This document shows, piece after piece, positions 1 to 6,970 of a DNA stretch of 16,891 nt (position 1 is its first letter; each line of letters opens with the position of its first letter). The notes beneath the pieces are model-generated. The model had not been told where the DNA came from and did not search any database. It saw nothing but the letters and a program-made list of their open reading frames with translations. Source of the stretch: an uncultured beta proteobacterium (GTDB lineage: Bacteria; Pseudomonadota; Gammaproteobacteria; Burkholderiales; Burkholderiaceae_C); the NCBI GenBank assembly GCA_903834645.1, contig CAILKA010000009.1:1-16891 (forward strand), written 5' to 3'. Both the position numbers and the translations under genes were made by a program.

Positions 1-213
1 ACCGCGCTCGTGCGCTACACCGTCGACAAGGGACTGGCTGGCGGTGCGCCGGGTGCGCCGCCGGCCTTCCTGGCCTCGGGCGCGCTGTACCTGGAGTCGC
101 TCGAGCCCTTCCAGGCCGTCATGGCCACGCACGGCACGGCGATCATGGCCGACATCCCGAACTACACGAACGTGGCGCCGCAGATCGAGATTGCCGAGGT
201 GGTGGTGGGCTGA
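1..213 (+). CDS. EthD-family protein, C-terminal part (5' end outside window)
   Basis: The reading frame is open from the first base and ends at TGA 211-213, so only the last 70 residues are present. The visible part shows the EthD/dimeric alpha-beta barrel ending: a strand around ASGALYLES, a helix (FQAVMATHGTAIMADI), then the signature 'DIPNYTNVAPQIEIAEV'. EthD-domain proteins are small (about 100 residues) ferredoxin-like dimers. They are found beside degradation genes such as the ethyl tert-butyl ether P450 locus, and their role there is usually accessory or unknown. The gene converges on the MmgE/PrpD gene, leaving 25 bp between the two stops. The family call is good; the substrate cannot be told. 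Confidence 0.8.
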   Translation, partial: TALVRYTVDKGLAGGAPGAPPAFLASGALYLESLEPFQAVMATHGTAIMADIPNYTNVAPQIEIAEVVVG

Positions 214-238
214 GCCTGGAGTCGATTCGCTGACGTGT

Positions 239-1627
239 TCACGGTGACGGGCCGGCGTCACCCTCGCCCGCCAGGCACCGCCACCACGCGTGAAGGGCCA
301 CGTCACCCTCGGCCCAAGGCCCATGCCGGGAGTCCGCAGCGTCCACCGCGCGGGGCGCTGGCATCAGCAGGCCTGCACAGCGGATGAACTTCGACCGCAC
401 TGCCGCCCGCGCAAGCGGGTGCCCCGGATCGCCTTCCACGGTGTCCACCCGCACCGCCATCGACCGGCCTTGCGCGTCTCGCACTTCCAGGACGACTGCG
501 CGCTGGCCGGCTGCGCCAAGCTCGGCATCCGGCCGCAACTCCACCCTGCGCTCCAGCTCCCGGACACCCGGGTCACTGAAGATGGGGTCCCGGTAGGCCT
601 GTGGCTCGAGGTCCCCGAAACGCAGCGCCACCGAGACCCCGAAACTCAGGCTGAACTGCGCCTGGATCGGCGTGCGGGGCGCACGGATGCCGCAGTAGGT
701 GAGCGCCTCCGGGTAGGCACGCAGCAGGATCGGCCCGACCTGCCCGGGCTCCAGCAGGGCCTGCCCCAGGCCCGGCCACTGCATCCGGATGGCCTGGGCC
801 GCGGCAATGCCGTAGTGCACGTGCCGCACGGCCGGCCACCTCTTGAGGTACCCCTCCAACAGCAACCAGCGGCCCACCGGCGCGAGCACGCCTGCCGGGC
901 CCAGGGACAGCGCAACCTGCGCATGCTCGTCCACGGCCCCGCGCGGCGCGCACACCCCTGCAGCGGCGGCGGCGGCCGCGTAGATGCCCAGCGAGGCCGC
1001 GTGGCCGAGGTAGGTGTTGCGCCCGTCGGCGCCCTGGGCGATGGGCAGGTAGAGCCCGAAGGGCAGTTGCGCCGCGGCGATCTCGACGGCCGCCCGCACC
1101 GCGCGGCCGTCACCACCCATGAGGCAAGCGGCGGCAGCGGCCGCCCCCAGCGCGGGCCAGCCCGCATCCACATGCATGCCGGGCTTGATCCGCAGGCGGT
1201 TGCCCATGCGGCCCCCGATCTCGTAGCCCACAACCAGGGCGTCCAGGGCCTGGTGCCAGGTGCATCCCGTCGAAGAAGCCAGCGCCAGCACCGCCGCCAC
1301 GACCGGCACACCCGGGCGGCCGTGGGCGTAGGCGAGCCCCTCGCAGGCTTCGTCCCAGCAGGCGGCCATTGCCAGAACCTGGGCCGCGCCGTGCACGGAC
1401 AGCCCGCGCGTGGCGGGCAAGCCCGGCCAGGGTATCGGGCCCGGGTCGAGGCGCGCCGCGTGCTCGATGAAAGCGCGCACCGGCGGCGCCTGCATGCCGG
1501 CCAAGGCACAGCCGACGGTGTCGAGCACGAGCAGGCGCGCCGACTCACGCACCGCGGGCGGTTGGGCCGCAGCCAGCAGTTGCTCGATCAGGTCATCCAG
1601 CTCATCGAGCGCAGGCGCCGGGCTCAT
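239..1627 (-). CDS. MmgE/PrpD family protein
   Basis: A 462-residue protein, the usual length of the MmgE/PrpD family. Known members are 2-methylcitrate dehydratase (PrpD) and cis-aconitate decarboxylase, and many uncharacterised relatives sit in catabolic clusters. The N-terminal helical domain carries the typical 'LVLDTVGCALAGMQAP' stretch (about residues 31-46). The long Ala/Gly-rich helical middle and the C-terminal domain with 'LRFGDLEP' and 'RVDTVEGDPGHPL' also fit. I chose ATG 1627 because it overlaps the SDR stop as ATGA (1624-1627), a sign of translational coupling, and because the 24 upstream residues in the same frame are Arg-rich and unlike the family. The substrate is unknown; nothing ties it to the methylcitrate cycle (no prpB or prpC nearby). 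Confidence 0.9.
   Translation of the reverse strand: MSPAPALDELDDLIEQLLAAAQPPAVRESARLLVLDTVGCALAGMQAPPVRAFIEHAARLDPGPIPWPGLPATRGLSVHGAAQVLAMAACWDEACEGLAYAHGRPGVPVVAAVLALASSTGCTWHQALDALVVGYEIGGRMGNRLRIKPGMHVDAGWPALGAAAAAACLMGGDGRAVRAAVEIAAAQLPFGLYLPIAQGADGRNTYLGHAASLGIYAAAAAAAGVCAPRGAVDEHAQVALSLGPAGVLAPVGRWLLLEGYLKRWPAVRHVHYGIAAAQAIRMQWPGLGQALLEPGQVGPILLRAYPEALTYCGIRAPRTPIQAQFSLSFGVSVALRFGDLEPQAYRDPIFSDPGVRELERRVELRPDAELGAAGQRAVVLEVRDAQGRSMAVRVDTVEGDPGHPLARAAVRSKFIRCAGLLMPAPRAVDAADSRHGPWAEGDVALHAWWRCLAGEGDAGPSP
243..262. terminator. Perfect 7-bp GC hairpin between converging genes
   Basis: GGTGACG (243-249) pairs perfectly with CGTCACC (256-262) around a 6-base loop. It lies at the very 3' end of the MmgE/PrpD gene, next to its stop at 239-241, and faces the converging EthD gene. 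There is no T-run on either strand, so it is not a classical intrinsic terminator. It could protect or end transcripts from both sides, or be chance in GC-rich DNA. Confidence 0.35.
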
Positions 1628-2421
1628 ACGGTCGTGTAGCCTCCGTCCACGAGCAGGTCGCAGCCGTTGAGGAAGGGCCCGCCGTTGAGCAGGTACCACG
1701 CGGCCTCCGCCACCTCCTCGGCCGAGCCGATCTCACCGGCCAGGTACTTGGAGGCCAGCGCAGCGCTCACCGCCTGGGGGCTGCCATACCGGTCCGTCAG
1801 GCGGCTCGTCATGATGGCCCCCGGTGACAGGCTCAGCCCCCGGATGCCGTGCGCAGCGCCATCGACCGCGATGGCGCGCGCCAGCGCGACGAGGCCGGCC
1901 TTGGAGACCCCGTAGGCCCCGCCACCCGGGGAGGCGACGTGCCCCATCTGCGAGGCCACGTTCAAGACAACCCCGCCTCGCGCGGCTACCAGGTGGGGCC
2001 AGCAGGCACGCGTCATCAGCCATGCGCCCGTGAGGTTCACGTCCAGGGCCTCGCGCCACTGGGGCACCGACAGCCCGGCCACGGAGCACTTGGGCGTGAC
2101 CGTCGCGGCGTTGTTCACGAGGATGCGTACCGAGCCGAAGTGGCCCACGACCCGCTCGACAGCGGCATGCACCTGGTCCGCGTCTCGGATGTCACAGGCC
2201 GGCAAGACGAGGGCACGGCCGGCTGAGCCCGTGTCCGGGGCGCCAGCGGGTTGCGCCACCGCCCCCGGCCCGTGGCGCTGGATCAGCGTCGGCCCATCGT
2301 GATCGAGCAGGGCCACGTGCACGCCCTGCAGCCGCAACCGGGCGGCTATGGCCGAGCCCAGGTCACCTGCCGCGCCCGTGACGATGGCCACCTGGCCGCC
2401 CAGGCGGTTGGGAAGGGTCAT
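1624..2421 (-). CDS. SDR family NAD(P)-dependent oxidoreductase
   Basis: A 265-residue classical short-chain dehydrogenase/reductase. Visible motifs are the cofactor loop TGAAGDLG (residues 15-22), Asp40 at the end of strand 2 (LLDHD), which in this family favours NAD(H) over NADP(H), NNAA (103-106), DVNLTG (127-132), catalytic Ser157, and Tyr170/Lys174 in YGVSK. The C-terminus (NGCDLLVDGGYTTV) is typical. ATG 2421 was chosen because the fold starts a few residues later (GGQVAIVTG); the longer frame to 2610 would run through the divergent promoter region and into the M24 gene. It likely oxidises or reduces a secondary alcohol or ketone intermediate. It is the first gene of a two-gene leftward operon with the MmgE/PrpD gene. 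Confidence 0.92.
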   Translation of the reverse strand: MTLPNRLGGQVAIVTGAAGDLGSAIAARLRLQGVHVALLDHDGPTLIQRHGPGAVAQPAGAPDTGSAGRALVLPACDIRDADQVHAAVERVVGHFGSVRILVNNAATVTPKCSVAGLSVPQWREALDVNLTGAWLMTRACWPHLVAARGGVVLNVASQMGHVASPGGGAYGVSKAGLVALARAIAVDGAAHGIRGLSLSPGAIMTSRLTDRYGSPQAVSAALASKYLAGEIGSAEEVAEAAWYLLNGGPFLNGCDLLVDGGYTTV

Positions 2422-2489
2422 GGATGCGCTTTCGTCATGCCCCGACCCTGCCCGCCCCGGCCGCGATGGGCAACCCTTCGAAACCCTCG

Positions 2490-2518
2490 TTGACAGCACC
2501 AGGTGGCCTCTATATGGT
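2490..2518 (+). promoter_or_regulatory. Candidate sigma-70 promoter for the M24/Bug genes
   Basis: A perfect -35 box TTGACA (2490-2495) is followed after 17 bp by TATGGT (2513-2518, 4 of 6 matches to TATAAT). Initiation near 2525 would leave a leader of about 50 nt before ATG 2577. The stretch is less GC-rich than its surroundings. Confidence 0.5.
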
Positions 2519-2537
2519 CGATCGGACAGTCTGTGCA
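2509..2537 (-). promoter_or_regulatory. Candidate divergent promoter for the SDR/PrpD genes
   Basis: On the minus strand TGCACA (2537-2532, 4/6) and TATAGA (2514-2509, 4/6) are separated by 17 bp. The -10 region overlaps that of the rightward promoter. Between them lie GTCGATCGGAC (2517-2527, near-palindrome) and ACAGTCTGT (2526-2534, 4+1+4 palindrome), possible operator halves for a shared regulator. No regulator gene is in this part of the window. Confidence 0.3.
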
Positions 2538-2576
2538 GGGGCAGGCTCACCCGTTCGTCAGCAACCTTAGGTGCAC

Positions 2577-3872
2577 ATGACTGAAGTCGTCGAAGAGAAG
2601 GTGCGGTCACAGGCCGCCGCCACGCCCCTGGTCAACCGTGAGCGAGCTCGCGCCGTGATGGCCCGGCACCGGCTCGACGCGGTGGTGGGCAGCGGCTACA
2701 AGAACCTCTACTACCTGTCCGGGCACATGCCCGACTCGGTCCTGGGGCAGTTCCACGACATCCTCGGGGCCGCCGTGCTGCCCGCACGCGAGGATGTGCC
2801 GCCGGCCCTGTGCGTGTCGGACTACGATCTGGCCTACTTGGTGACCCGACCCACCTGGATGCCGGACCTGCGGCTCTTCAGCGCGAAGACCCGGTCCAGT
2901 GCCTCCTATCTGCTGCGCATGATCTCCGACGGCGTGGGGATCGACACGCAGTTGCGCCACCCGCTGCGCGACCTGTATGCCGCCACGCGCGACTCCTCGG
3001 CCGAGGATCTGCTGGGCGCTTTGTGCGGCTGGTTCGAGACCCACCTCGGCGCGCGCGGCACGTGGCGCGTGGGCTTCGACGACCTGCGCCTGGGTGCCCA
3101 GGTGGCCGAGCGGCTCGAAGGGCGCATCGAGGTGGTCGATGCGCTGCACGTCTTCCGCGAGATCCGCATGGTGAAGACTGCGCCGGAGGTCGAGCTGCTG
3201 CGGCGTGGGGCGCACATCAATGACCGCGCCCTCCTGGATGCGGGTCGCGCGGTGCATGTGGGCGGCACGGTCATGCAGATGGTGGACGCCTACCGCTCGA
3301 GCGTGGTCGGCCAGGGCGGGCGCTTCCTCGGGGAGCGGGGGATGATGTTCGGGGCGGGCCCGGATGGCGGCTTCGTCCTGGACAACGACTGGGCCGAGAG
3401 CCGGCACCTGGGCGCCGGCGATGTGGTCGTCTACGACGCCATCGGCACCTGGAAGCTCTACCACATGGACATCGCGCGCACGGGGGTGGTGGGAGAGCCT
3501 TCGGCGCGGCTGCGGCACCTTCACGACGTGGTGCGCGACGCCCTGGCCGCGGCCGAAGCCCGGCTGCGCCCCGGGGTTCAGACCCTGGACTGCCGTGCGG
3601 CGGCGGAGGCCGTCATCACGGGCCACGGGCTCGAGCCGATGCTGACCACCATGGTCTGGCACGGCATCGGGCTGGACGTGCTCGAATACGGCGAGCCGGC
3701 GCACAAGACGCGCGGCTGGACCGTCGAGGCGAACATGGCGCTGAACTTCGAGGTCTTCTACCGCGATCCGGAGGTCGGTGGCGTGCACCTGGAAGACACC
3801 GTGCTCATCACGCCCACGGGGCTGGAGCACCTGTCTGCGCTGCCCCGCGAACTCATCGTCACGCCCGCCTGA
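2577..3872 (+). CDS. M24 family metallopeptidase (Xaa-Pro peptidase/creatinase-like)
   Basis: A 431-residue 'pita-bread' protein with a creatinase-type N-terminal domain (about residues 15-185) and a C-terminal M24 catalytic domain. All five metal ligands can be assigned: Asp287 (VVYDAIG), Asp298 (HMDIART), His362 (WHGIGLDV), Glu392 (LNFEVF) and Glu406 (HLEDTVL). It should therefore bind two metal ions. Members cleave Xaa-Pro peptides or, in the creatinase branch, other C-N bonds, and catabolic-cluster members often act on small amides. ATG 2577 was preferred to GTG 2571 because AGGTG (2569-2573) can serve as its ribosome-binding site. It is followed 48 bp later by a solute receptor, which suggests a small imported substrate rather than general peptide turnover. 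The exact substrate is unknown. Confidence 0.92.
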   Translation: MTEVVEEKVRSQAAATPLVNRERARAVMARHRLDAVVGSGYKNLYYLSGHMPDSVLGQFHDILGAAVLPAREDVPPALCVSDYDLAYLVTRPTWMPDLRLFSAKTRSSASYLLRMISDGVGIDTQLRHPLRDLYAATRDSSAEDLLGALCGWFETHLGARGTWRVGFDDLRLGAQVAERLEGRIEVVDALHVFREIRMVKTAPEVELLRRGAHINDRALLDAGRAVHVGGTVMQMVDAYRSSVVGQGGRFLGERGMMFGAGPDGGFVLDNDWAESRHLGAGDVVVYDAIGTWKLYHMDIARTGVVGEPSARLRHLHDVVRDALAAAEARLRPGVQTLDCRAAAEAVITGHGLEPMLTTMVWHGIGLDVLEYGEPAHKTRGWTVEANMALNFEVFYRDPEVGGVHLEDTVLITPTGLEHLSALPRELIVTPA

Positions 3873-3920
3873 TCCACAGCCGGCGCGCCCGAACTTCTCG
3901 ACCAATGGAGTGATGCACAC

Positions 3921-4904
3921 ATGGCCAACGTCCACCGCCGATCCCTCGTCCTGGGTGGCGCTTGCGCAGCCGCTGCTGCGAGCCTGCCTGCCTGGGCCCA
4001 GGCCGACTACCCGAATCAGCCCATCCGGCTCGTCGTGCCGTTTCCTCCCGGAGGCTCCACCGACATTGCGGCGCGGGTAATCGGTGAACAGCTGTCACAG
4101 GCCTGGAAGCAGCCCGTGAACATCGAGAACCGGGCGGGTGCCGGGGGCTCGGTGGGCGCCGAAGCGGTGTCGCGCGCGGCGCCCGATGGGTACACGGTGA
4201 TCATGGGCGTGACGGGGTCGCACGCGATCAACATCTCGCTGAACCCGAAGCTGAAGTACCACCCGCTGCGCGATTTCGATCCCATCACGACCGTGGGCAC
4301 GCTGCCCAATGTGCTGGTGGCCCATCCCTCGGTACCGGCGCGCAGCCTGCAGGAGCTCCTCGCGCTGGCCAAGAAGGAACCCGGCAAGCTCAGCTACGCG
4401 TCGCTCGGCAACGGAACAGCAGCGCACCTCACCTTCGAGATGCTCAAGCAGCTCGCCGGGGTGGACATCCTGCACGTGCCCTATGCGGGCAGCGGCCCGG
4501 CCATCACGGCGCTGCTGGCGGGCAACGTGCAGTTGATGATCGACGGGCTGCCCTCCTCGGTGCCGCACATCCAGGCGGGCAAGATGCGGCCGCTTGCCGT
4601 GACGAGCCTGACGCGCTCGCCCGCCGCACCGGACGTCCCGACCATCGCCGAGAGCGGGTTTGCCGGGTTCTCGGCCGACGCCTGGAACGGCCTGTATGCA
4701 CCCAAAGGCACACCTGCGGCCATCATCGAGAAGCTCCAGGCCCAGGTCGCGCAGATCCTGAAACTGCCAGCCGTCCAGGAGCGCTTTGCGAGCCTGGGCC
4801 TGCGCCCGGTGGGCAACACCCCCGGCGAGGCGCGCGCCTTCACGCAAGCCGAGATCGACAAGTGGGCCCGGTTCGTGAAGGCAAGCGGCGCCACGGTCGA
4901 TTGA
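3921..4904 (+). CDS. Bug/TctC-type tripartite tricarboxylate transporter receptor
   Basis: A 327-residue periplasmic binding protein of the Bug (Bordetella uptake gene) family, very abundant in Burkholderiales. It starts with an Arg-Arg-containing signal peptide (HRRSLVLGG, then an Ala-rich segment) with probable cleavage after Ala26 (AWA|QA). The family signatures follow: PFPPGGSTD (40-48), the ligand-loop region ENRAGAGGSVGAE (69-81), and later 'HVPYAGSGPAITALLAG' and 'MRPLAVTSLTRSPAAPDVPTI' (the second near residues 220-240). These receptors bind carboxylates or amides and pass them to TctAB-like membrane parts, which are not in the window; Bug receptors are often orphan. A GGAG at 3907-3910 is a plausible ribosome-binding site. 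Co-transcribed with the M24 gene, it may supply that enzyme's substrate. Confidence 0.95.
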   Translation: MANVHRRSLVLGGACAAAAASLPAWAQADYPNQPIRLVVPFPPGGSTDIAARVIGEQLSQAWKQPVNIENRAGAGGSVGAEAVSRAAPDGYTVIMGVTGSHAINISLNPKLKYHPLRDFDPITTVGTLPNVLVAHPSVPARSLQELLALAKKEPGKLSYASLGNGTAAHLTFEMLKQLAGVDILHVPYAGSGPAITALLAGNVQLMIDGLPSSVPHIQAGKMRPLAVTSLTRSPAAPDVPTIAESGFAGFSADAWNGLYAPKGTPAAIIEKLQAQVAQILKLPAVQERFASLGLRPVGNTPGEARAFTQAEIDKWARFVKASGATVD

Positions 4905-4935
4905 AGGTTTCCGGGCCTGGCGACCCTTCGCTGCG

Positions 4936-5340
4936 GTGAGTGCCCCCGCCCGCCCTGCAGCCTGCCCCTGCGGCAGCGGCCTGGCCTACCCCGCCTGCTG
5001 CGGCCGCTGGCACGCCGGCCCTGAGCACCTGCAGGCTCCCAGCGCCGACGCGCTGATGCGCTCCCGGTACACAGCCTACGTGCGCGAGGACGCCGCCTAC
5101 CTGCTGGCCACCTGGCACCCCAGCACCCGGCCCACCGAGCCGCCCGCCTTCGAGCCCGGCCTGCGCTGGCTGGGCCTGGAGGTCAAGCGCCACATGAGCG
5201 CAGGCGACACGGCCACCGTGGCCTTCGTGGCGCGCAGCAAGCTCGGCGGCCGCGCCCACCGGCTGCAGGAGACCAGCCGCTTCGTGCGCGAGGGCGGGCG
5301 CTGGTACTACGTGGACGGCGACCTCGGGAGCGCGCCATAG
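4936..5340 (+). CDS. YchJ family protein (SEC-C zinc motif plus NTF2-like domain)
   Basis: A 134-residue protein with an N-terminal zinc-knuckle of the SEC-C type: Cys10, Cys12 (CPCGSG) and Cys21-Cys22 (ACCG). The YchJ/UPF0225 domain follows, with the hallmark 'ALMRSRYTAYV' (39-49), 'LLATWHPSTRP' (56-66), 'LGLEVKR' and C-terminal 'GRWYYVDGD'. The start is GTG 4936; no in-frame ATG precedes the Cys motif. E. coli YchJ has a second SEC-C motif at the C-terminus that is absent here. The molecular function of the family is not established. It starts 31 bp after the Bug gene and ends 2 bp before the next gene, so co-transcription with the hydrolase downstream is likely. Confidence 0.9.
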   Translation: MSAPARPAACPCGSGLAYPACCGRWHAGPEHLQAPSADALMRSRYTAYVREDAAYLLATWHPSTRPTEPPAFEPGLRWLGLEVKRHMSAGDTATVAFVARSKLGGRAHRLQETSRFVREGGRWYYVDGDLGSAP

Positions 5341-5342
5341 CC

Positions 5343-6437
5343 ATGACCACCCACCTGCGCACGCTGGCCGCAGCGCGGCTCGATGCCCTCGTGCGGCAGG
5401 CCGCCCAGGATCCGGAGGTCCCGAGCGTGATGGCCATGGTGGTGGCGCCGTCGATCGGCCTGCACTGGAGCGCCTCGCTCGGCGGCCCCAGGGCCGCAGC
5501 GAACCCGCCCCCGGGCGTGCAGACCCCCTTTCGCATCGCCAGCGTCACCAAGGTGTTCGTGGCCGCTGCGGTGCTGCGGCTCGTCGAAGACGGGCTCCTG
5601 CGGCTCGAAGCCCCGGTTGCGGATCACTTGTCACCGGACCACGCGGCGATGCTCGCCGCCGCCAGCCACGACCCCCGCGGGATCACGCTCGACCACCTGC
5701 TCACCCACACGAGTGGCCTGCCCGACCACGCCTCGGCGCCCGCCTACGCGCAGGCGGTGCTGGCGGACCCCCGGCGGCGATGGTCCCGCACCGAGCAGCT
5801 CGCCCTCGCGCTCGAACTCCAGCCCGGCGGGGAAGGGCCGGGCCAGCGCTTCCACTACTCGGACACGGGCTACGTGCTGCTGGGCGAAGCCATCGAGCGC
5901 GCGACAGAGCAGCCGCTCGGTGTGGCCGTGCGCAGGCTGCTCGGCTACGACCGCCTGGGGCTGCACCGAACCTGGTGGGAGGACGACGAGCCTGCCCCGG
6001 CGGGAGCCGGCACGCCGGCCCCGCAGTGGCTCGGCGCGATGGAGGCCACCGGCTTCGATGCCTCGTTCGACCGCTACGGCGGCGGCGGGATCGTCTCGAC
6101 GGTGGGCGACCTCGTGCGCTTCGCGCGTGCCTTGTTCGGCCAGGAGCTCTTCGAGCGTCCCGGGACGCTCGCGGCAGGGTGCATCGTCGTGCCCTGCGCG
6201 CGCGAAGGGGTTGCCCGGCTGCACAGCCGCCTGGCAGCAATCATGCCGATGGGGCCGGCCCAGGCCTGGGGGCACCTCGGCTTCTGGGGCTGCGGCGTCG
6301 CGCACTGCCCGTCTCTGGACCTCACGGTGGCCGCCACGGTCAACCAGCCCCTCCCGGCCGAGGTGGCCTGGCGCGCCGAACTGGTGCCCCGCCTCGGCGC
6401 CGCGGCAGCGTCGGCTATGCTGGAAGGCGGACCCTGA
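5343..6437 (+). CDS. Serine hydrolase, beta-lactamase/class C (EstB-like) family
   Basis: A 364-residue protein of the beta-lactamase-related (Pfam Beta-lactamase) superfamily. It shows the nucleophile motif SVTK (Ser67-Lys70), the second motif Tyr172-Ser-Asp174 (HYSDTGYVLLGE; the Y-S-D form is common in EstB-type esterases and D-aminopeptidases), 'HLLTHTSGLPDH' (118-129) and a C-terminal His311-Leu-Gly motif (WGHLGFWG) in place of KTG. HLG rather than KTG points to an esterase or peptidase rather than a true beta-lactamase. No signal peptide is visible, so it is probably cytoplasmic. It begins 2 bp after the YchJ stop, and the membrane protein gene begins 1 bp after its stop. Substrate unknown. 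Confidence 0.9.
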   Translation: MTTHLRTLAAARLDALVRQAAQDPEVPSVMAMVVAPSIGLHWSASLGGPRAAANPPPGVQTPFRIASVTKVFVAAAVLRLVEDGLLRLEAPVADHLSPDHAAMLAAASHDPRGITLDHLLTHTSGLPDHASAPAYAQAVLADPRRRWSRTEQLALALELQPGGEGPGQRFHYSDTGYVLLGEAIERATEQPLGVAVRRLLGYDRLGLHRTWWEDDEPAPAGAGTPAPQWLGAMEATGFDASFDRYGGGGIVSTVGDLVRFARALFGQELFERPGTLAAGCIVVPCAREGVARLHSRLAAIMPMGPAQAWGHLGFWGCGVAHCPSLDLTVAATVNQPLPAEVAWRAELVPRLGAAAASAMLEGGP

Positions 6438-6438
6438 C

Positions 6439-6906
6439 ATGCCTGCCTCGCTCCCACCCACGCACGGGCCTGCCCGCCCGATCCCGGCCTTCTGGTACCG
6501 CTGGCTGCAGGCCGTCACGGCCGGCACGATCCTGTTCGGGCTGGCGCTGGCGGCCTTGCCCGACCTCGCCCGCCAAGGCTTCGGCCTCCTGATGTACGGC
6601 CAGGCCGGTGCGGTGGCGGCTTTCGGGCCCGCAGTGCAGCCCTACCTCACGCTCGCGCATGCGGTCATGGGCTCCTTGATGGTGGGCTGGGGCCTGGCGC
6701 TGTGGCTGACGCTCGCGGGGCCCTTTCGGCGCGGCGAGCGCCACGGCTGGAATGTCTTCGTGGTGTCGCTGGTGGGCTGGTTCGTGCCGGACACCACGGT
6801 GTCGCTGTGGACGGGGCTGTGGCCCAACGCCGTCCTCAACTCCGTGTTCGCGGTGGCCTTTGCCGTGCCGCTGGTTGCCACCCGGAACCGCTTCGGCTCA
6901 CGGTGA
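6439..6906 (+). CDS. Small integral membrane protein, four predicted helices
   Basis: A 155-residue hydrophobic protein I cannot assign to a named family. Four membrane segments are visible at about residues 20-42 (LQAVTAGTILFGLALAALP), 66-95 (LTLAHAVMGSLMVGWGLALW), 103-125 (WNVFVVSLVGWFVPDTTVSL) and 130-148 (AVLNSVFAVAFAVPLVATR). A basic patch RRGERHGWN lies between segments 2 and 3, and a conserved-looking Pro-Asp sits inside segment 3. ATG 6439 follows the hydrolase stop with a 1-bp gap, so translation is probably coupled. It may be the membrane partner of the hydrolase, but this is inference from spacing only. Confidence 0.8.
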   Translation: MPASLPPTHGPARPIPAFWYRWLQAVTAGTILFGLALAALPDLARQGFGLLMYGQAGAVAAFGPAVQPYLTLAHAVMGSLMVGWGLALWLTLAGPFRRGERHGWNVFVVSLVGWFVPDTTVSLWTGLWPNAVLNSVFAVAFAVPLVATRNRFGSR

Positions 6907-6952
6907 AGACACCACCGAGGCGCGGGTGGCGGCGCGGTTTCGGAACCCAGCT

Positions 6953-6970
6953 GGCGGGTCAAAGCCCGCC
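6953..6970. terminator. GC hairpin at convergent gene ends
   Basis: GGCGGG (6953-6958) pairs with CCCGCC (6965-6970) around a 6-base loop that contains the SGNH gene's stop codon (6959-6961). The membrane protein gene ends at 6906 on the other strand. No T-run is present. It is possibly a two-way transcription end or an RNA-stabilising stem. Confidence 0.4.

Noticed and set aside
239..1627. prpD of the methylcitrate cycle
   Set aside because: No prpB, prpC or acnD-like gene is adjacent, and the family is broad; only the family name is supported.
290..1639. 449-codon plus-strand open frame opposite the MmgE/PrpD gene
   Set aside because: The translation is low-complexity, Arg/His/Pro-rich and matches no family; the opposite strand encodes a clear MmgE/PrpD protein. 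GC-rich genes produce such shadows.
2607..3935. 442-codon minus-strand open frame opposite the M24 gene
   Set aside because: It is a mirror of a gene with all five M24 metal ligands; its own product is His/Gly/Arg-rich with no domain.
5343..6437. True beta-lactamase (resistance gene)
   Set aside because: The C-terminal motif is HLG, not KTG, and no signal peptide is visible; an esterase/peptidase of the same fold is more likely.
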